NCBI RefSeq assembly: GCF_900089455.2
Contig: NZ_LT907988.1
Span: 744,001 to 808,000, forward strand
Origin: Orrella dioscoreae
GTDB taxonomy: Bacteria > Pseudomonadota > Gammaproteobacteria > Burkholderiales > Burkholderiaceae_B
Direction of reading: 5' to 3'
Length of the DNA stretch: 64,000 bases
The translations under genes were made by a program, and so were the position numbers. Shown here one piece after another: positions 54,485 through 63,446 of this stretch (its first letter is position 1; every line of letters starts with the position of its first letter). The notes under the pieces were generated by a model. That model was not told the DNA's origin. It was given only the letters and a program-made list of their open reading frames with translations, and made no database searches.

Positions 54485-55471
54485 TTACCGCGCGTGACGA
54501 GTGTCGGCGCCGGACATCCTGGCCTCGACCGCAAGGTAGGCCACCAACCCGAGCACCAGCGGCGTCAAGGCATAGCAGGCCCGATACATCAACACGGCGC
54601 CCAGGATGGTGGGCGGGGGCAATTGCGAGGACAACGCGGCGACGAAGATTGCCTCGGTCGTGCCCAGCCCGCCCGGGATGTGCGTGACCACGGCGGCGAT
54701 GCTGGCGCACAGGAGAACGCCCAGCACGGTCGGATAGGCGACCTCGCCTTGCAGGAAGGCATACAGGATGGCAGCCATCAGGCACCACGACAGTGCGCCC
54801 AGCAAGGCCTGGCTGCCGGCCATGCGCCAGGACGGCAGGTGGATCTCCTGTCCGCGTAGCGTCCAGTCACGCTTGCGCGAGAATGCACACAGGCCCAGGT
54901 AGCCCGCCGAGATGGCCAGCAGCGCCGCGCCTATCAGCGTCAGCAGACCCTTTCCCAGCCCCCAGCCTTCAGGCGTCGGGACGAAGCCGCCCACGAACAG
55001 CAGGCCGCCCAGCCAGGCGTAGCCAAGCCAGTTGGTGACCGTGCTGAAAAGAAAGACCCGGCTGATCGTCGGCGTGTCCAATCCCAGCTTGGCATACAGC
55101 CTGAAGCGTACGGCCACGCCGCCCAGCAGCACGCCAAGGTTCTGGTTCAGCGAATAGCTGATGGCCGTGACGCCCAGCACTTTCCAGGCGGGAAGGTCAT
55201 GGCCGGCGTACTGGCGCGACAACAGGTCGAAGCTGGCATATACGGCATAGCCCGCGGCTGCCAGCGCCAGGCCCAGCGCGATGGTAAGCGGCGGGATGCG
55301 GCGTGCCGCGGCCAGCACCTCTGGCCAGTCGACCTGCATGGCCAGCTTGCCGATCAGCACGGCGGTCACCGCCATGATGAGCCCGACGAAGCACTTCTTC
55401 AGCACGCTCCCGTGCGCCCGGATCCAGCCTCGCATCCCGCGCGGCTGGCGGGTGTGCGCATCGGCGCTCAT
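54485..55471 (-). CDS. ybhN: YbhN-like inner-membrane protein (LPG-synthase-type transmembrane family)
   Basis: A 328-residue protein with about eight membrane helices of the lysylphosphatidylglycerol synthase transmembrane (UPF0104) family: LGLALAAAGYAVYASFDLLS, AISYSLNQNLGVLLGGVAVR, RVFLFSTVTNWLGYAWLGGL, and the conserved VTHIPGGLGTTEAIFVAAL with Pro-Gly-Gly-x-Gly. The order ybhP-clsB-ybhN is the same as in E. coli, which supports the assignment. Its role in envelope lipid handling is not precisely known. The ATG at 55471 overlaps the clsB stop by 4 nt. Confidence 0.9.
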   Translation of the reverse strand: MSADAHTRQPRGMRGWIRAHGSVLKKCFVGLIMAVTAVLIGKLAMQVDWPEVLAAARRIPPLTIALGLALAAAGYAVYASFDLLSRQYAGHDLPAWKVLGVTAISYSLNQNLGVLLGGVAVRFRLYAKLGLDTPTISRVFLFSTVTNWLGYAWLGGLLFVGGFVPTPEGWGLGKGLLTLIGAALLAISAGYLGLCAFSRKRDWTLRGQEIHLPSWRMAGSQALLGALSWCLMAAILYAFLQGEVAYPTVLGVLLCASIAAVVTHIPGGLGTTEAIFVAALSSQLPPPTILGAVLMYRACYALTPLVLGLVAYLAVEARMSGADTRHAR

Positions 55472-56679
55472 GAGGTCTCCCCCACGTCCGAGTGGTCGAA
55501 CGCGTCGGCGGAAATGGTCTTCAGGCGCGAGCGATGGGCGGGGAAGTAGCCTGCCCATGCCGGAAAGCGCCGCAGGAAGTGGAAGACGAACACGCCCGTC
55601 CACAGCCGGCGCAAGGTGCCGCCCGAACGCGAGGGCGCGGGCGCGCGCTGGCAATGATGGGCCATCAGGCGTTCCAGGCTTTCGCGCAACGCCTGGTTCA
55701 GCGCGGGATCGCGCACCACGACGTTCGCCTCCAGGTTCAAGGACAGGCTGAGGGGGTCGAGATTGCTGGAGCCGATGGTGGACCATTCGTCGTCCACGAT
55801 CGCCACCTTGCCGTGCAGCGGGCGCTGGCAGTATTCGTAGATTTCCACGCCGGCCTCGAGCAGGTATTCGTAGAGCATTCCCGCCGCCATCTTGGCCACC
55901 GGCATGTCGGGCTGGCCTTGCAGGATCAGGCGAACCCGCACGCCGCGGCGAGCCGCGCGCGCCAGGTCATGCAACAGGCGAAAGCCCGGGAAGAAATACG
56001 CATTGGCGATCAGGATTTCCCTGGTCGCGCTGCGGATGCCGGTGCGATAGACCCGTTCGATATCGTCGCGGTGCTGGCCGTTGTCGCGGAACACCAGCCT
56101 GCCGGTGCCCGGCTCGACGAGGTCAGCCTCGGGAGGCGGGCGGCGCCGCAGGCGCGGCAGGCCACGCTTGGCGGGCGCCAGCATCTTGCGGGCGAACTCG
56201 CGCAGGTCGCCCGCCAGCGGGCCGTCGATCTGCACGGCGTAGTCCTGTTTGGCTTCGGGACCGAAGTCGGCCAGGTGGTCGGCGGAGTAATTGATGCCGC
56301 CGATCAGTGCGCGCTCGCCGTCGATGGTCACGATCTTGCGGTGCATGCGGCGGAACCAGTTCGTGCGCATGCCCAGGACACGCGGGCGCGGGTCGAACAC
56401 GTGGAAGCCCACGCCGGCGTCGGTCATGCCGCCGACGAATTCCTCGGACAGGCCTTCCGAGCCATAGCCATCGACGGTCAGCTCCACCTGCACGCCACGC
56501 CGCGCCGCCGCGATCAGCGCCTCGCGGATCTGCTGGCCGACCTTATCGTCGAAGAGAATGAAGGTCTCGACCAGGACTTCCTTGCGCGCCTGCCCGACCA
56601 GCTCGATCACGCGCGGGAAGAATTCCTCGCCGTTCTCGAGCAGTTCGAAGCGATTGCCGCTACGCCATTGGACGTTCAT
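55468..56679 (-). CDS. clsB: Cardiolipin synthase B (phospholipase D family)
   Basis: A 403-residue enzyme with two HKD motifs: MHRKIVTIDGERALIGG (His113, Lys115, Asp120) and LHGKVAIVDDEWSTIGSSN (His289, Lys291, Asp296). The N-terminus NRFELLENGEEFFPRVIELV is typical of ClsB. It condenses phosphatidyl donors to cardiolipin at the inner membrane. Both ends overlap its neighbours by 4 nt, so it is translated together with ybhP and ybhN. Confidence 0.94.
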   Translation of the reverse strand: MNVQWRSGNRFELLENGEEFFPRVIELVGQARKEVLVETFILFDDKVGQQIREALIAAARRGVQVELTVDGYGSEGLSEEFVGGMTDAGVGFHVFDPRPRVLGMRTNWFRRMHRKIVTIDGERALIGGINYSADHLADFGPEAKQDYAVQIDGPLAGDLREFARKMLAPAKRGLPRLRRRPPPEADLVEPGTGRLVFRDNGQHRDDIERVYRTGIRSATREILIANAYFFPGFRLLHDLARAARRGVRVRLILQGQPDMPVAKMAAGMLYEYLLEAGVEIYEYCQRPLHGKVAIVDDEWSTIGSSNLDPLSLSLNLEANVVVRDPALNQALRESLERLMAHHCQRAPAPSRSGGTLRRLWTGVFVFHFLRRFPAWAGYFPAHRSRLKTISADAFDHSDVGETS

Positions 56680-57488
56680 ACCTCAACCTCCGCCGCGATC
56701 GGCAAATGATCAGACAGGGCCCGCCAGGGCCGGGCGCTCATCGGCCGGGGCTTGAACTGCCGGATGTTGCGCACGTAGATACGGTCCAGCGGCAGCAATG
56801 GGAAGCGTGCGGGAAAGGTGCGCGCGGGCGCCCCGAAGCTGTCCGTATAGACCTCCGTGGCGCCGCAGGCCGCGAGCACCTGGCCGGCGCGGCGGCGCCA
56901 ATCGTTGAAGTCGCCGGCCACCACGACGGGCTCGCCATCCGGCAAGGTGTCGCGCAGCAGCGCGCACAGGCTTTCCAGCTGCAGCCGCCGATGCGTCTCG
57001 TGCAGGCCCAGGTGGACGCAGACCGCGTGCACCGGTACGCCTTCCACGTCCAGTACGCAATGCAGCAAGCCGCGGTTCTCGTGCCCGGGCACGCTGATGT
57101 CGTGGTTGTCGTAGGCGATGATGGGGTACTTGGACAGGATCGCATTGCCGTGATGGCCGTCGGTGTAGACCGCGTTGCGGCCGTAGGCGAAGTTGGGCCA
57201 CAACTCGTCCGCCAGGAACTCGTACTGGGTCAGCGTCGGCCAGGCCTGGTAGCGGCTGGCATGGCGCTGGTGCTCGCCGATGATCTCCTGCAGGAAGACC
57301 ACGTCCGGTGCCGCGTAGCGGATGGCGTCGCGAAGTTCGTGGAGGATCATCTTTCGATTGAAGAACGTGAATCCCTTGTGGGCGTTGACCGTCAGCACGT
57401 GCAAGCCGACGGGCGCACGGGCGCCTGCCACCGAAGGCAGGTCGGGAAGGTGGGAGGGGGGCGGGCTGCTGCGCAAGCTTGTTACCAA
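56676..57488 (-). CDS. ybhP: Endonuclease/exonuclease/phosphatase-family protein YbhP
   Basis: Up to 270 residues. The EEP fold is clear: VLTVNAHKGFTFFNRKMILH, VFLQEIIGEHQRHA (metal Glu), GNAILSKYPI, VCVHLGLHETHRRLQLESL, VVVAGDFNDW and LSDHLPIAAEVEV (catalytic His). No ATG lies before the conserved core; the start is TTG at 57488 or GTG at 57431, with no convincing ribosome-binding site at either. It belongs to the ybhP-clsB-ybhN set and may act on a phospholipid or phosphodiester headgroup. The 288 bp upstream (57489-57776) show no gene. Confidence 0.85.
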   Translation of the reverse strand: MVTSLRSSPPPSHLPDLPSVAGARAPVGLHVLTVNAHKGFTFFNRKMILHELRDAIRYAAPDVVFLQEIIGEHQRHASRYQAWPTLTQYEFLADELWPNFAYGRNAVYTDGHHGNAILSKYPIIAYDNHDISVPGHENRGLLHCVLDVEGVPVHAVCVHLGLHETHRRLQLESLCALLRDTLPDGEPVVVAGDFNDWRRRAGQVLAACGATEVYTDSFGAPARTFPARFPLLPLDRIYVRNIRQFKPRPMSARPWRALSDHLPIAAEVEV

Positions 57489-57776
57489 CGTTACGGGGCT
57501 GCGACGTCGGGGCGCCTGCTTGCGGCAGGGGCAGTGGGCGCGGCCGCCAGGCGGGAACCCGGCGCAGTGGCGGCAGCGCTGGCCGGGCGCGGGCCGGACC
57601 GCGCCGGAGAAGAGCCGGGCGCAGTGCTGCCCGGTCGTTCAGGCACGCCGGGAACGTAATAAGGTAGACGGGCGGAAACCATGGCGCCTCCTGGGCATCG
57701 GATTTGTCATCACGATGCCGCAGTCGCCCTTGCCAAGGTTTGTCTGAAGGTATCCAGGCGTAGGCGCCTGCTGCGC

Positions 57777-58253
57777 TCAGGCGGGTCGGGAGGCGTCGGG
57801 TTCGGGTCGCCGCCACAGCCAGGCGAGCACGCCTGCCATGCACGCGGCGGCGGGCCAGGCCACCCAGGCGGGCGGGCCGGCGTGGATCAGCAGGCCCAGG
57901 CAAACCGTCATGGATACGGTTGCGCTGATCTTTGCGGCGCGGCTGACGCGCCGTCCCTGGCGCCAGTTACGCAGCAGCGGACCGAACCACGGGTGCGCGT
58001 GCAGCCAGTGGTGCAGGCGGGGCGAGCTGCGCGCCGCCGCCCAAGAGGCCAGCAGCACGAACTCCGTGCTGGGCAGGCCGGGCAGGAAGGCGCCGGCGAC
58101 CGCCAGGCACAGGCTTGCGCAAGCCAGCAGGAAGTACAGCGCACGCTGCAACGGCGAGCGTGCGGGCGCGGGCACGGCATGGAGCGGGCCGGGCAAGCCG
58201 GCCCCCAGGGCCTGGCCGCCGGGCTCGGCGCGCATGCGGCCTAGCGGGTTCAT
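57777..58253 (-). CDS. DUF454 (YbaN-like) inner-membrane protein
   Basis: A 158-residue protein with three to four helices. The family core is ALYFLLACASLCLAVAGAFL and PGLPSTEFVLLASWAAARSS, then LHHWLHAHPWFGPLLRNWRQ and GRRVSRAAKISATVSMTVCL, all characteristic of DUF454. Members are often next to heme or iron genes, as here. The ATG at 58253 overlaps the heme oxygenase stop by 4 nt. Function unknown; a link to heme handling is inferred from position. Confidence 0.85.
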   Translation of the reverse strand: MNPLGRMRAEPGGQALGAGLPGPLHAVPAPARSPLQRALYFLLACASLCLAVAGAFLPGLPSTEFVLLASWAAARSSPRLHHWLHAHPWFGPLLRNWRQGRRVSRAAKISATVSMTVCLGLLIHAGPPAWVAWPAAACMAGVLAWLWRRPEPDASRPA

Positions 58254-58843
58254 GCGCCCAGGTCGAAGTGACGCGTGAGCAACTGGCCGAAGCGATCGTA
58301 GGCAGCGTTGGCGCCCGCGATGACGGCGTCGTGCGTGTCCGGATCGATGGCCTCGCTGTCCAGCGAGGCGACGAAGCGGCGCCACACGATGGCGCGGCCT
58401 TCCGGATAGGCCGCCAGGTTGCGCGCGCCGAACTCGGCCGAGAGGCCCAGGCTGGCCTGCGCTTCCTTGAAGAGGAAGGCGGCGCCCAGGGTCGAGCCTT
58501 CGGAGACGTACAGCCAGCCCAGCGCTTCGGGCATGGTGACGCCGACGCTGGCGATGTCGTCCTGCGGCGCGGCGGCGCCCAGGTCGCGCAGGTCGGCCAG
58601 CGAGGCTTCTTCGCGGCCGCGCGCTTCCAGGTCGGGCACGGCGGACTTCACGGCAGCGTCCTTGAACAGGAATTCGACGTCGCGCTGGAACAGGTATTGC
58701 GCGGCGACGAAGCGGGCATAGGACTCACGGCTGGCGAAGGGCGCGGCGCGCGCCATCAGCGTGTGCATGCGTTCGTGCTGGTCGTTGGTTTCTTGCTTCA
58801 GGCGCTGCGACAGCGAGGGGCGCTCGAGGATTTCGGTGGTCAT
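58250..58843 (-). CDS. hemO: Heme oxygenase, HemO/PigA family
   Basis: A 197-residue bacterial heme oxygenase. The proximal histidine is His23 in LKQETNDQHERMHTLM; SYARFVAAQYLFQRDVEFLF, MPEALGWLYVSEGSTLGAAF and FGARNLAAYPEGRAIVWRRF fit the PigA/HemO branch. It opens heme to biliverdin, CO and iron using an external electron donor. Start at 58843 gives the usual family length; ATG at 58903 with GGAGG upstream would add 20 residues and has the better ribosome-binding site. It is followed by a DUF454 gene and lies downstream of the M50/HlyD gene. Confidence 0.92.
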   Translation of the reverse strand: MTTEILERPSLSQRLKQETNDQHERMHTLMARAAPFASRESYARFVAAQYLFQRDVEFLFKDAAVKSAVPDLEARGREEASLADLRDLGAAAPQDDIASVGVTMPEALGWLYVSEGSTLGAAFLFKEAQASLGLSAEFGARNLAAYPEGRAIVWRRFVASLDSEAIDPDTHDAVIAGANAAYDRFGQLLTRHFDLGA

Positions 58844-58994
58844 GATGGCGGCGGAAAATGAGAGGGGAGGGGACGCGGGATGGCTGCCGCGAATGGGTTT
58901 CATTATTTCCCAGCCCTCCGGGAATGACACGTTAAAGTTGCTTAAGGAACGCAGCTGCCGACTGGCTTGGAAGCCGCGCCAGGAAAGGCTCTGC

Positions 58995-61217
58995 TCAGAA
59001 TCCGGTCTCTCGCACGAGAATGGCGGCGGCACGGCGCCAGATCTTCGCCAGCAGGCTCTCGGCCGCGCCATCGATGACCACGGTGCCACGCAATGCCTGC
59101 GCGCGCGGCATGGGCGCCGCTGCGTCATCGGCGGGGCGCAGCAGCAAGCGATAGACAGCGCGTTCCGGCATCAGGCCCTGGCTTTCCGGGTCATGCCGTT
59201 TGTCGCTGGCCGGCGCCTGCAGCGCGGCGATGCCGCCGCCATGCGTGGAACTGAGTTCAGGCGCCGCGTGCAGACGGCGGGTCGCGGTGGCCGATATGTC
59301 TTCCACGCGCAGGTCGATGGCATCGACGCGTGGGTCTTCGGCAAGGAAGCGGGCCTTGCCGTCCTGGCGCAGCCGATGCAGGTCCTGCTCGGACACGTAG
59401 GCCTCCACCCGCATCTGGCGCGGATCCGCCAGTGTCGCCAGCCATTCGCCCTGGCCGATCCACTCGCCTTCGGCCAAGGGGTGGGCCTGATCCGCGACGA
59501 CGCCATCGAAGGGGGCGCGCAGCGTCAGTTGCGCGGCCTGGCGCGACAGCACGTCGAAGCGCGCCTGCGCGGCCTGCAGCTCGCCCTGCGCCACCGGCAC
59601 CGAGGCCGCCGTGTCCCGCGTCATGGCCTGGAAGGCCTGTTGCCATTGCAGCACGCGGATGCGGCGCGCCAGCGCGTCGCGTTCGTGTTCGAGGTCTGGT
59701 GCGCGCAGCACGAAAAGCGGCGTGCCGGCCGGGATGGCCTGGCCGGCCTGGGCGGCGATCCGCTCCACCTGGGCACCCACGGGCGCGATGATCTGCGCCT
59801 GTTGCGCGGCGCGCAGCAGGGCCGGCGCGTCGATGCGCGTTCGCCAGGGAATGATGGCGGCCAGCAGGGCCAGCGCGGCCATGACGGCGGTCAGGCGGCT
59901 GCGGCGGTTCCAGCCCTGGCCTGGCGCCTTGCCCAGGCGTTCGCGCCAGGCGCGCAGTTCGGTATAGAGGGGACGAAGGATGAAGGCCACGATCTCGATG
60001 GCGAAAAGGACGATGCCCAGCAGCTTGAACGCCATGTGATAGACGAGCAGGGCGATGCCGAGGAAGAGGAAGAAGCGGTAGATCCAGACGCTGTAGGCAT
60101 ACAGGATCAGCGTGCGTTCGCGCCAGGGCGCGAACACTTCGGGCTTGTCGTCGCCCAGGCCGAAGAGCCATTCGCGCAGGCGCCAGCGGCCCAGCGCGAA
60201 GGCGCGGTGCTGCAGGTTGGGCACGTTCAGCGCGTCGGACAGCAGGAAGTAGCCGTCGAAGCGCATGAGCGGGTTCAGGTTCACCGCCAGCGTCAGCAGC
60301 CAGGTGGTGGTGGCCAGCATGAAGGCCGCGCTGCGCAGCATGCCGTCGGGCAGGAAGCTCCAGGCCAGCGTGGCCCAGGCGGCCAGCGCGGTCTCGGCCG
60401 CCATGCCGGCGGCGCCGATGGACAGGCGCTTGCGCCGGCTGGCCAGGCGCCAGGCGCCGGACGAGTCGGTGTACAGCACCGGCCACATCACCATGAAGGC
60501 CACGCCCATGGTGGCGACGCGGCAGCCATGCTGCTTCGCGGCATAGGCATGGCCCAGTTCGTGCAGCACCTTGGCCGCGCCCAGCGTGATGGCCGCGGCC
60601 AGCGCGCCTTCCAGGGTGAAGAAATGCAGGAAGGTGTGCAGGAACTGGTCCCACTGGCGCGCGGCCAGGAACAGGCCGACGAGTCCGGCGGCCGCTGTCA
60701 GCCGGGCGAAGGTGCGCGTGAAGAAGAGCCGCCGCACCCGCGGCAGGGTACGCGTGAGGAACGCGTCGGGGCGCACCAGCGGGACGCGGAAGAACAGGTA
60801 CTGGTGCATCAGCTGCTTCAGCCAGTGGCCGCCTTGGCGGTCCTTGGCGGCCTGGCGGTGCTGGGCGATGGCCTTGGGGCCGCGTGACTGGACCAGGCTG
60901 TTGCGTTGCAGGAATTGCGCGAAGGCATCGACGTCGGCGGCGTCCAGCGCCAGGGTCGTCTCATCGCTGATGGCGTGGGCGATGGCATCGGCCTTGCCCA
61001 GGCGCCAGCGCGCCAGCATCTCGGCTTCGGCCCAGCCGATCTGGAAGAAGGCGGCGCGGCCGGGGTCTTCCAGCGTCCAGGCGGGCGAGCCGTCATGGTT
61101 GCGCGGAGAGCGATGCAACAGCAGGTCTTCGCGCAGCAAGGGCAGGGGCGCCGGTTTCGCGGCAGGCGAGGGCAGTGCGTCCGCAGGCAGCGGCAGGGAC
61201 GGGATTGCGGAAGCCAT
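58995..61217 (-). CDS. PqqD-like / M50 metalloprotease / HlyD fusion protein
   Basis: A 740-residue membrane protein. Residues about 25-110 resemble a PqqD-type winged helix (LREDLLLHRSPRN; FFQIGWAEAEMLARWRLG). Membrane helices and the protease core follow: VLHELGHAYAAKQHG with His219, Glu220, His223, and NLNPLMRFDGYFLLSDALN with Asp321. After further helices (to about 430) comes a HlyD-like adaptor with lipoyl halves and a coiled coil (ALLRAAQQAQIIAPVGAQVE; LTLRAPFDGVVADQAHPLAE). The mix of site-2-type protease and periplasmic adaptor is seen in peptide-export or maturation systems. Its stop is upstream of hemO; the start is 5 nt after the neighbouring adaptor gene. Confidence 0.9.
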   Translation of the reverse strand: MASAIPSLPLPADALPSPAAKPAPLPLLREDLLLHRSPRNHDGSPAWTLEDPGRAAFFQIGWAEAEMLARWRLGKADAIAHAISDETTLALDAADVDAFAQFLQRNSLVQSRGPKAIAQHRQAAKDRQGGHWLKQLMHQYLFFRVPLVRPDAFLTRTLPRVRRLFFTRTFARLTAAAGLVGLFLAARQWDQFLHTFLHFFTLEGALAAAITLGAAKVLHELGHAYAAKQHGCRVATMGVAFMVMWPVLYTDSSGAWRLASRRKRLSIGAAGMAAETALAAWATLAWSFLPDGMLRSAAFMLATTTWLLTLAVNLNPLMRFDGYFLLSDALNVPNLQHRAFALGRWRLREWLFGLGDDKPEVFAPWRERTLILYAYSVWIYRFFLFLGIALLVYHMAFKLLGIVLFAIEIVAFILRPLYTELRAWRERLGKAPGQGWNRRSRLTAVMAALALLAAIIPWRTRIDAPALLRAAQQAQIIAPVGAQVERIAAQAGQAIPAGTPLFVLRAPDLEHERDALARRIRVLQWQQAFQAMTRDTAASVPVAQGELQAAQARFDVLSRQAAQLTLRAPFDGVVADQAHPLAEGEWIGQGEWLATLADPRQMRVEAYVSEQDLHRLRQDGKARFLAEDPRVDAIDLRVEDISATATRRLHAAPELSSTHGGGIAALQAPASDKRHDPESQGLMPERAVYRLLLRPADDAAAPMPRAQALRGTVVIDGAAESLLAKIWRRAAAILVRETGF

Positions 61218-61222
61218 CGCGC

Positions 61223-62599
61223 TTACAGGCCGAGCCACACGCGCAGCGTCGCCAGCGGCTTGCGCAGCAGGTAGCCCGCCAGGGGGGTACGCGAGCCGTA
61301 CAGCTTCGCGGTGCCCTTCAAGCCGACACGGGGCAGGTCCTCGGGCGCGACGGTCTCGTCGAAGCGGGCGCGCACCCGGTAGGCCAGCGTGCCGTCGGCG
61401 GCGGGTGCGGCGCGATAGCCCACGCGCAACAAGGTGGCGGACAGCGGCGCGGCGGGCGCGGTATTCAGGAACAGGCTGACGGTGGCGCCGGCCGGCAGGT
61501 CGATGGCGTCGCCCACGGGCAGCAGGATCTCCAGTTCCGCATCGCCCGGATCGGCCACCATCATGATGCGTTCGCCCAGGGCAACGGGCTTGCCGATCCA
61601 GTCCGCCGGATCGTCGAAGAGGGCGATGCCGTCGCGTTCCGCGTGCAGCTGGGTGCGCGCGAGCGCCTTGGTGTAATAGTCGGCATCGGCGGCCGCCTGG
61701 TCGCGCTTGCCCAGCGCCAGGGCCAGGGTTGCCTTGCTGCGCTCGTCCACCAGCGCCTGCTGGCGGTTCTGCCGCAGTTCGGCGTCGGCCACCGCCAAGG
61801 CCTGGCGCGCCGTCTCCAGCCTGCCTTCGAGTTCGCGCGAGTCCAGCGCGGCCAGCAGTTGGCCGGCCTTCACGGCTTGATTGGGGGTGACGGCGATGCG
61901 GTCCACCACGCCCTGCAGCGGCGCCCGCACGGCGAAGGGCGAGCGGGCGACGACCTCGGCGGGGGCCAGCACGGATTGCCGCACGGGCAGGCACAGCAGC
62001 ACGAGCACGGCGGCGGCCAGGGCCAGCCACCAGCGGCCGCGCCGCTTGCCGTGCCGCAACGTCGCCCACCAGCCTTTGGGGCCGCGCCGTTCCTGGCGTG
62101 GCGCGAGCGCGCGCCAGGCATGCGCATAGGCGTCGGCCAGCAGGCCGAGGACCTGGCTTTCGCCAGGCGCCCAAGGTGTGTCGCGCCACAGGGCCAGCAG
62201 CCCCTGGCGCGGGGCGCCGTCGCGATCGTCGGCGAGCGGCAGGGGCAGCAGCCAACCGTGGGCGGGCAGGTGCTCGGCCCACATGGCCGCCTCGTCGGCC
62301 TGCGCGTGCAAGGCGCCGGCTCCACCCGCGCGGGCGCGGGCCGCCAGCACGCCGGCCAGCCAGACGGTGTAGGGCGCATTGGCGTCCGGCACGGCCAGGC
62401 CAGACAGCGCCGACACGGTACCGTCGCCGCCCGGGTCGGGCAGCCACAGCGCGGCCTGCCGATAGGGCGCCAGCGCGTGCGTGTCATTGACCATCAGGAA
62501 CGCCAGCTCCTGCGTGTCGGCGCAGGCGCGGGCGCGCTGTTCCAGTTGCAGGAGGGCGGCAAGCCGCTGTTCGCGGGTGGGGGAAATGGGCGTGGTCAC
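61223..62599 (-). CDS. HlyD-type adaptor with N-terminal GAF-like cytoplasmic domain
   Basis: A 458-residue protein starting with GTG (VTTPISPTREQRLAALLQLE). Residues about 10-165 look like a GAF domain (LAPYRQAALWLPDPGG; GLLALWRDTPWAPGES). A single helix (WWLALAAAVLVLLCLPV) leads to the periplasmic adaptor: lipoyl half VRAPLQGVVDRIAVTPNQAV, coiled coil ARQALAVADAELRQNRQQAL, and beta-barrel. A cytoplasmic sensor on an adaptor is unusual. It lies between the second adaptor and the M50 fusion gene. Confidence 0.88.
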   Translation of the reverse strand: MTTPISPTREQRLAALLQLEQRARACADTQELAFLMVNDTHALAPYRQAALWLPDPGGDGTVSALSGLAVPDANAPYTVWLAGVLAARARAGGAGALHAQADEAAMWAEHLPAHGWLLPLPLADDRDGAPRQGLLALWRDTPWAPGESQVLGLLADAYAHAWRALAPRQERRGPKGWWATLRHGKRRGRWWLALAAAVLVLLCLPVRQSVLAPAEVVARSPFAVRAPLQGVVDRIAVTPNQAVKAGQLLAALDSRELEGRLETARQALAVADAELRQNRQQALVDERSKATLALALGKRDQAAADADYYTKALARTQLHAERDGIALFDDPADWIGKPVALGERIMMVADPGDAELEILLPVGDAIDLPAGATVSLFLNTAPAAPLSATLLRVGYRAAPAADGTLAYRVRARFDETVAPEDLPRVGLKGTAKLYGSRTPLAGYLLRKPLATLRVWLGL

Positions 62600-62629
62600 T
62601 GCGGGTTCGATAGAGGATGCCGCGTGGCG

Positions 62630-63445
62630 TCAGGGCGTCTTGCCGGCAGGGGGATCGACGCGCACATTGCCGCTCATGCCGGGCAGCAGGTCGGCGGCTG
62701 CGCCGTCCTTGCCGGCCAGTCGGCCGATGATCTTCACGGACTGGCTGATCGGGTCGACGGCGCCGGCGATGTGCGAGACTTCGGCCGCGTAATCGCGCCC
62801 GGTTTCGTCGACGGTGATGCGCAGCGGATAGCCGGGCTTGAGCCACGCCAGCCAGCGCGAAGGCACGATGGTTTCCAGTTCGAAGGCCGAGTCGTCGTAG
62901 ATGCTCAGCAGCTTCTGGCCCTCGGCCACGCTTTCGGCCGCGCGCGCATAGCTTTCCCCCACGCGTCCGGCATACGGCGCGGTGATCGTGCAGCGCTCCA
63001 CCAGCACGCGCTCCGCGCCGCTTTCGGCGCGCGCCACGGACACCGCCGCGCGGGCCTGTTCCACGTCGGAGCGGCTGATGGACTTCAGCGTGTCCAGCTG
63101 CTCCGCGACGGCAAGCTTCTTGCGGGCGGCCGCCTCGGCCTGCACGGCGCGTTCCAGCCGCGCACGGTTCAGCGCGCAGTCGTAGGCCACCAGCACGTCG
63201 CCCTTCTTGAAGCGGTCGCCTTCGCGCAGGGGGAGGCGGTCGATGCGCGCCGCCAGTCCGCTGGAGATCACCGCACGGCGTGCCGCCACCAGTTGCGCGC
63301 GGGTGCTGTCGACCTGGGCGGACAACGGCGAGGAAGGCGTGGGCAGCGGCGGCAGGTCTTGCGACCAGGCCGGCGCGGCCAGCCACAGGGCGGCTGCCAG
63401 CGCCAGCCGGGCGCCGGGACGGCGTCGCGCGTAATGTCCGGTCAT
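62630..63445 (-). CDS. Periplasmic adaptor subunit, HlyD/RND type
   Basis: A 271-residue secreted adaptor. It has a signal peptide (ARLALAAALWLAAPAWSQD) and no lipobox. Lipoyl halves are LAARIDRLPLREGDRFKKGD and VERCTITAPYAGRVGESYAR, with the coiled coil AVQAEAAARKKLAVAEQLDT between, followed by a beta-barrel domain (FELETIVPSRWLAWLKPGYP). ATG at 63445 stands just after the TolC-like stop at 63447. Such short soluble adaptors usually pair with a TolC channel and a pump; no pump gene is seen here. Confidence 0.9.
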   Translation of the reverse strand: MTGHYARRRPGARLALAAALWLAAPAWSQDLPPLPTPSSPLSAQVDSTRAQLVAARRAVISSGLAARIDRLPLREGDRFKKGDVLVAYDCALNRARLERAVQAEAAARKKLAVAEQLDTLKSISRSDVEQARAAVSVARAESGAERVLVERCTITAPYAGRVGESYARAAESVAEGQKLLSIYDDSAFELETIVPSRWLAWLKPGYPLRITVDETGRDYAAEVSHIAGAVDPISQSVKIIGRLAGKDGAAADLLPGMSGNVRVDPPAGKTP

Positions 63446-63446
63446 G

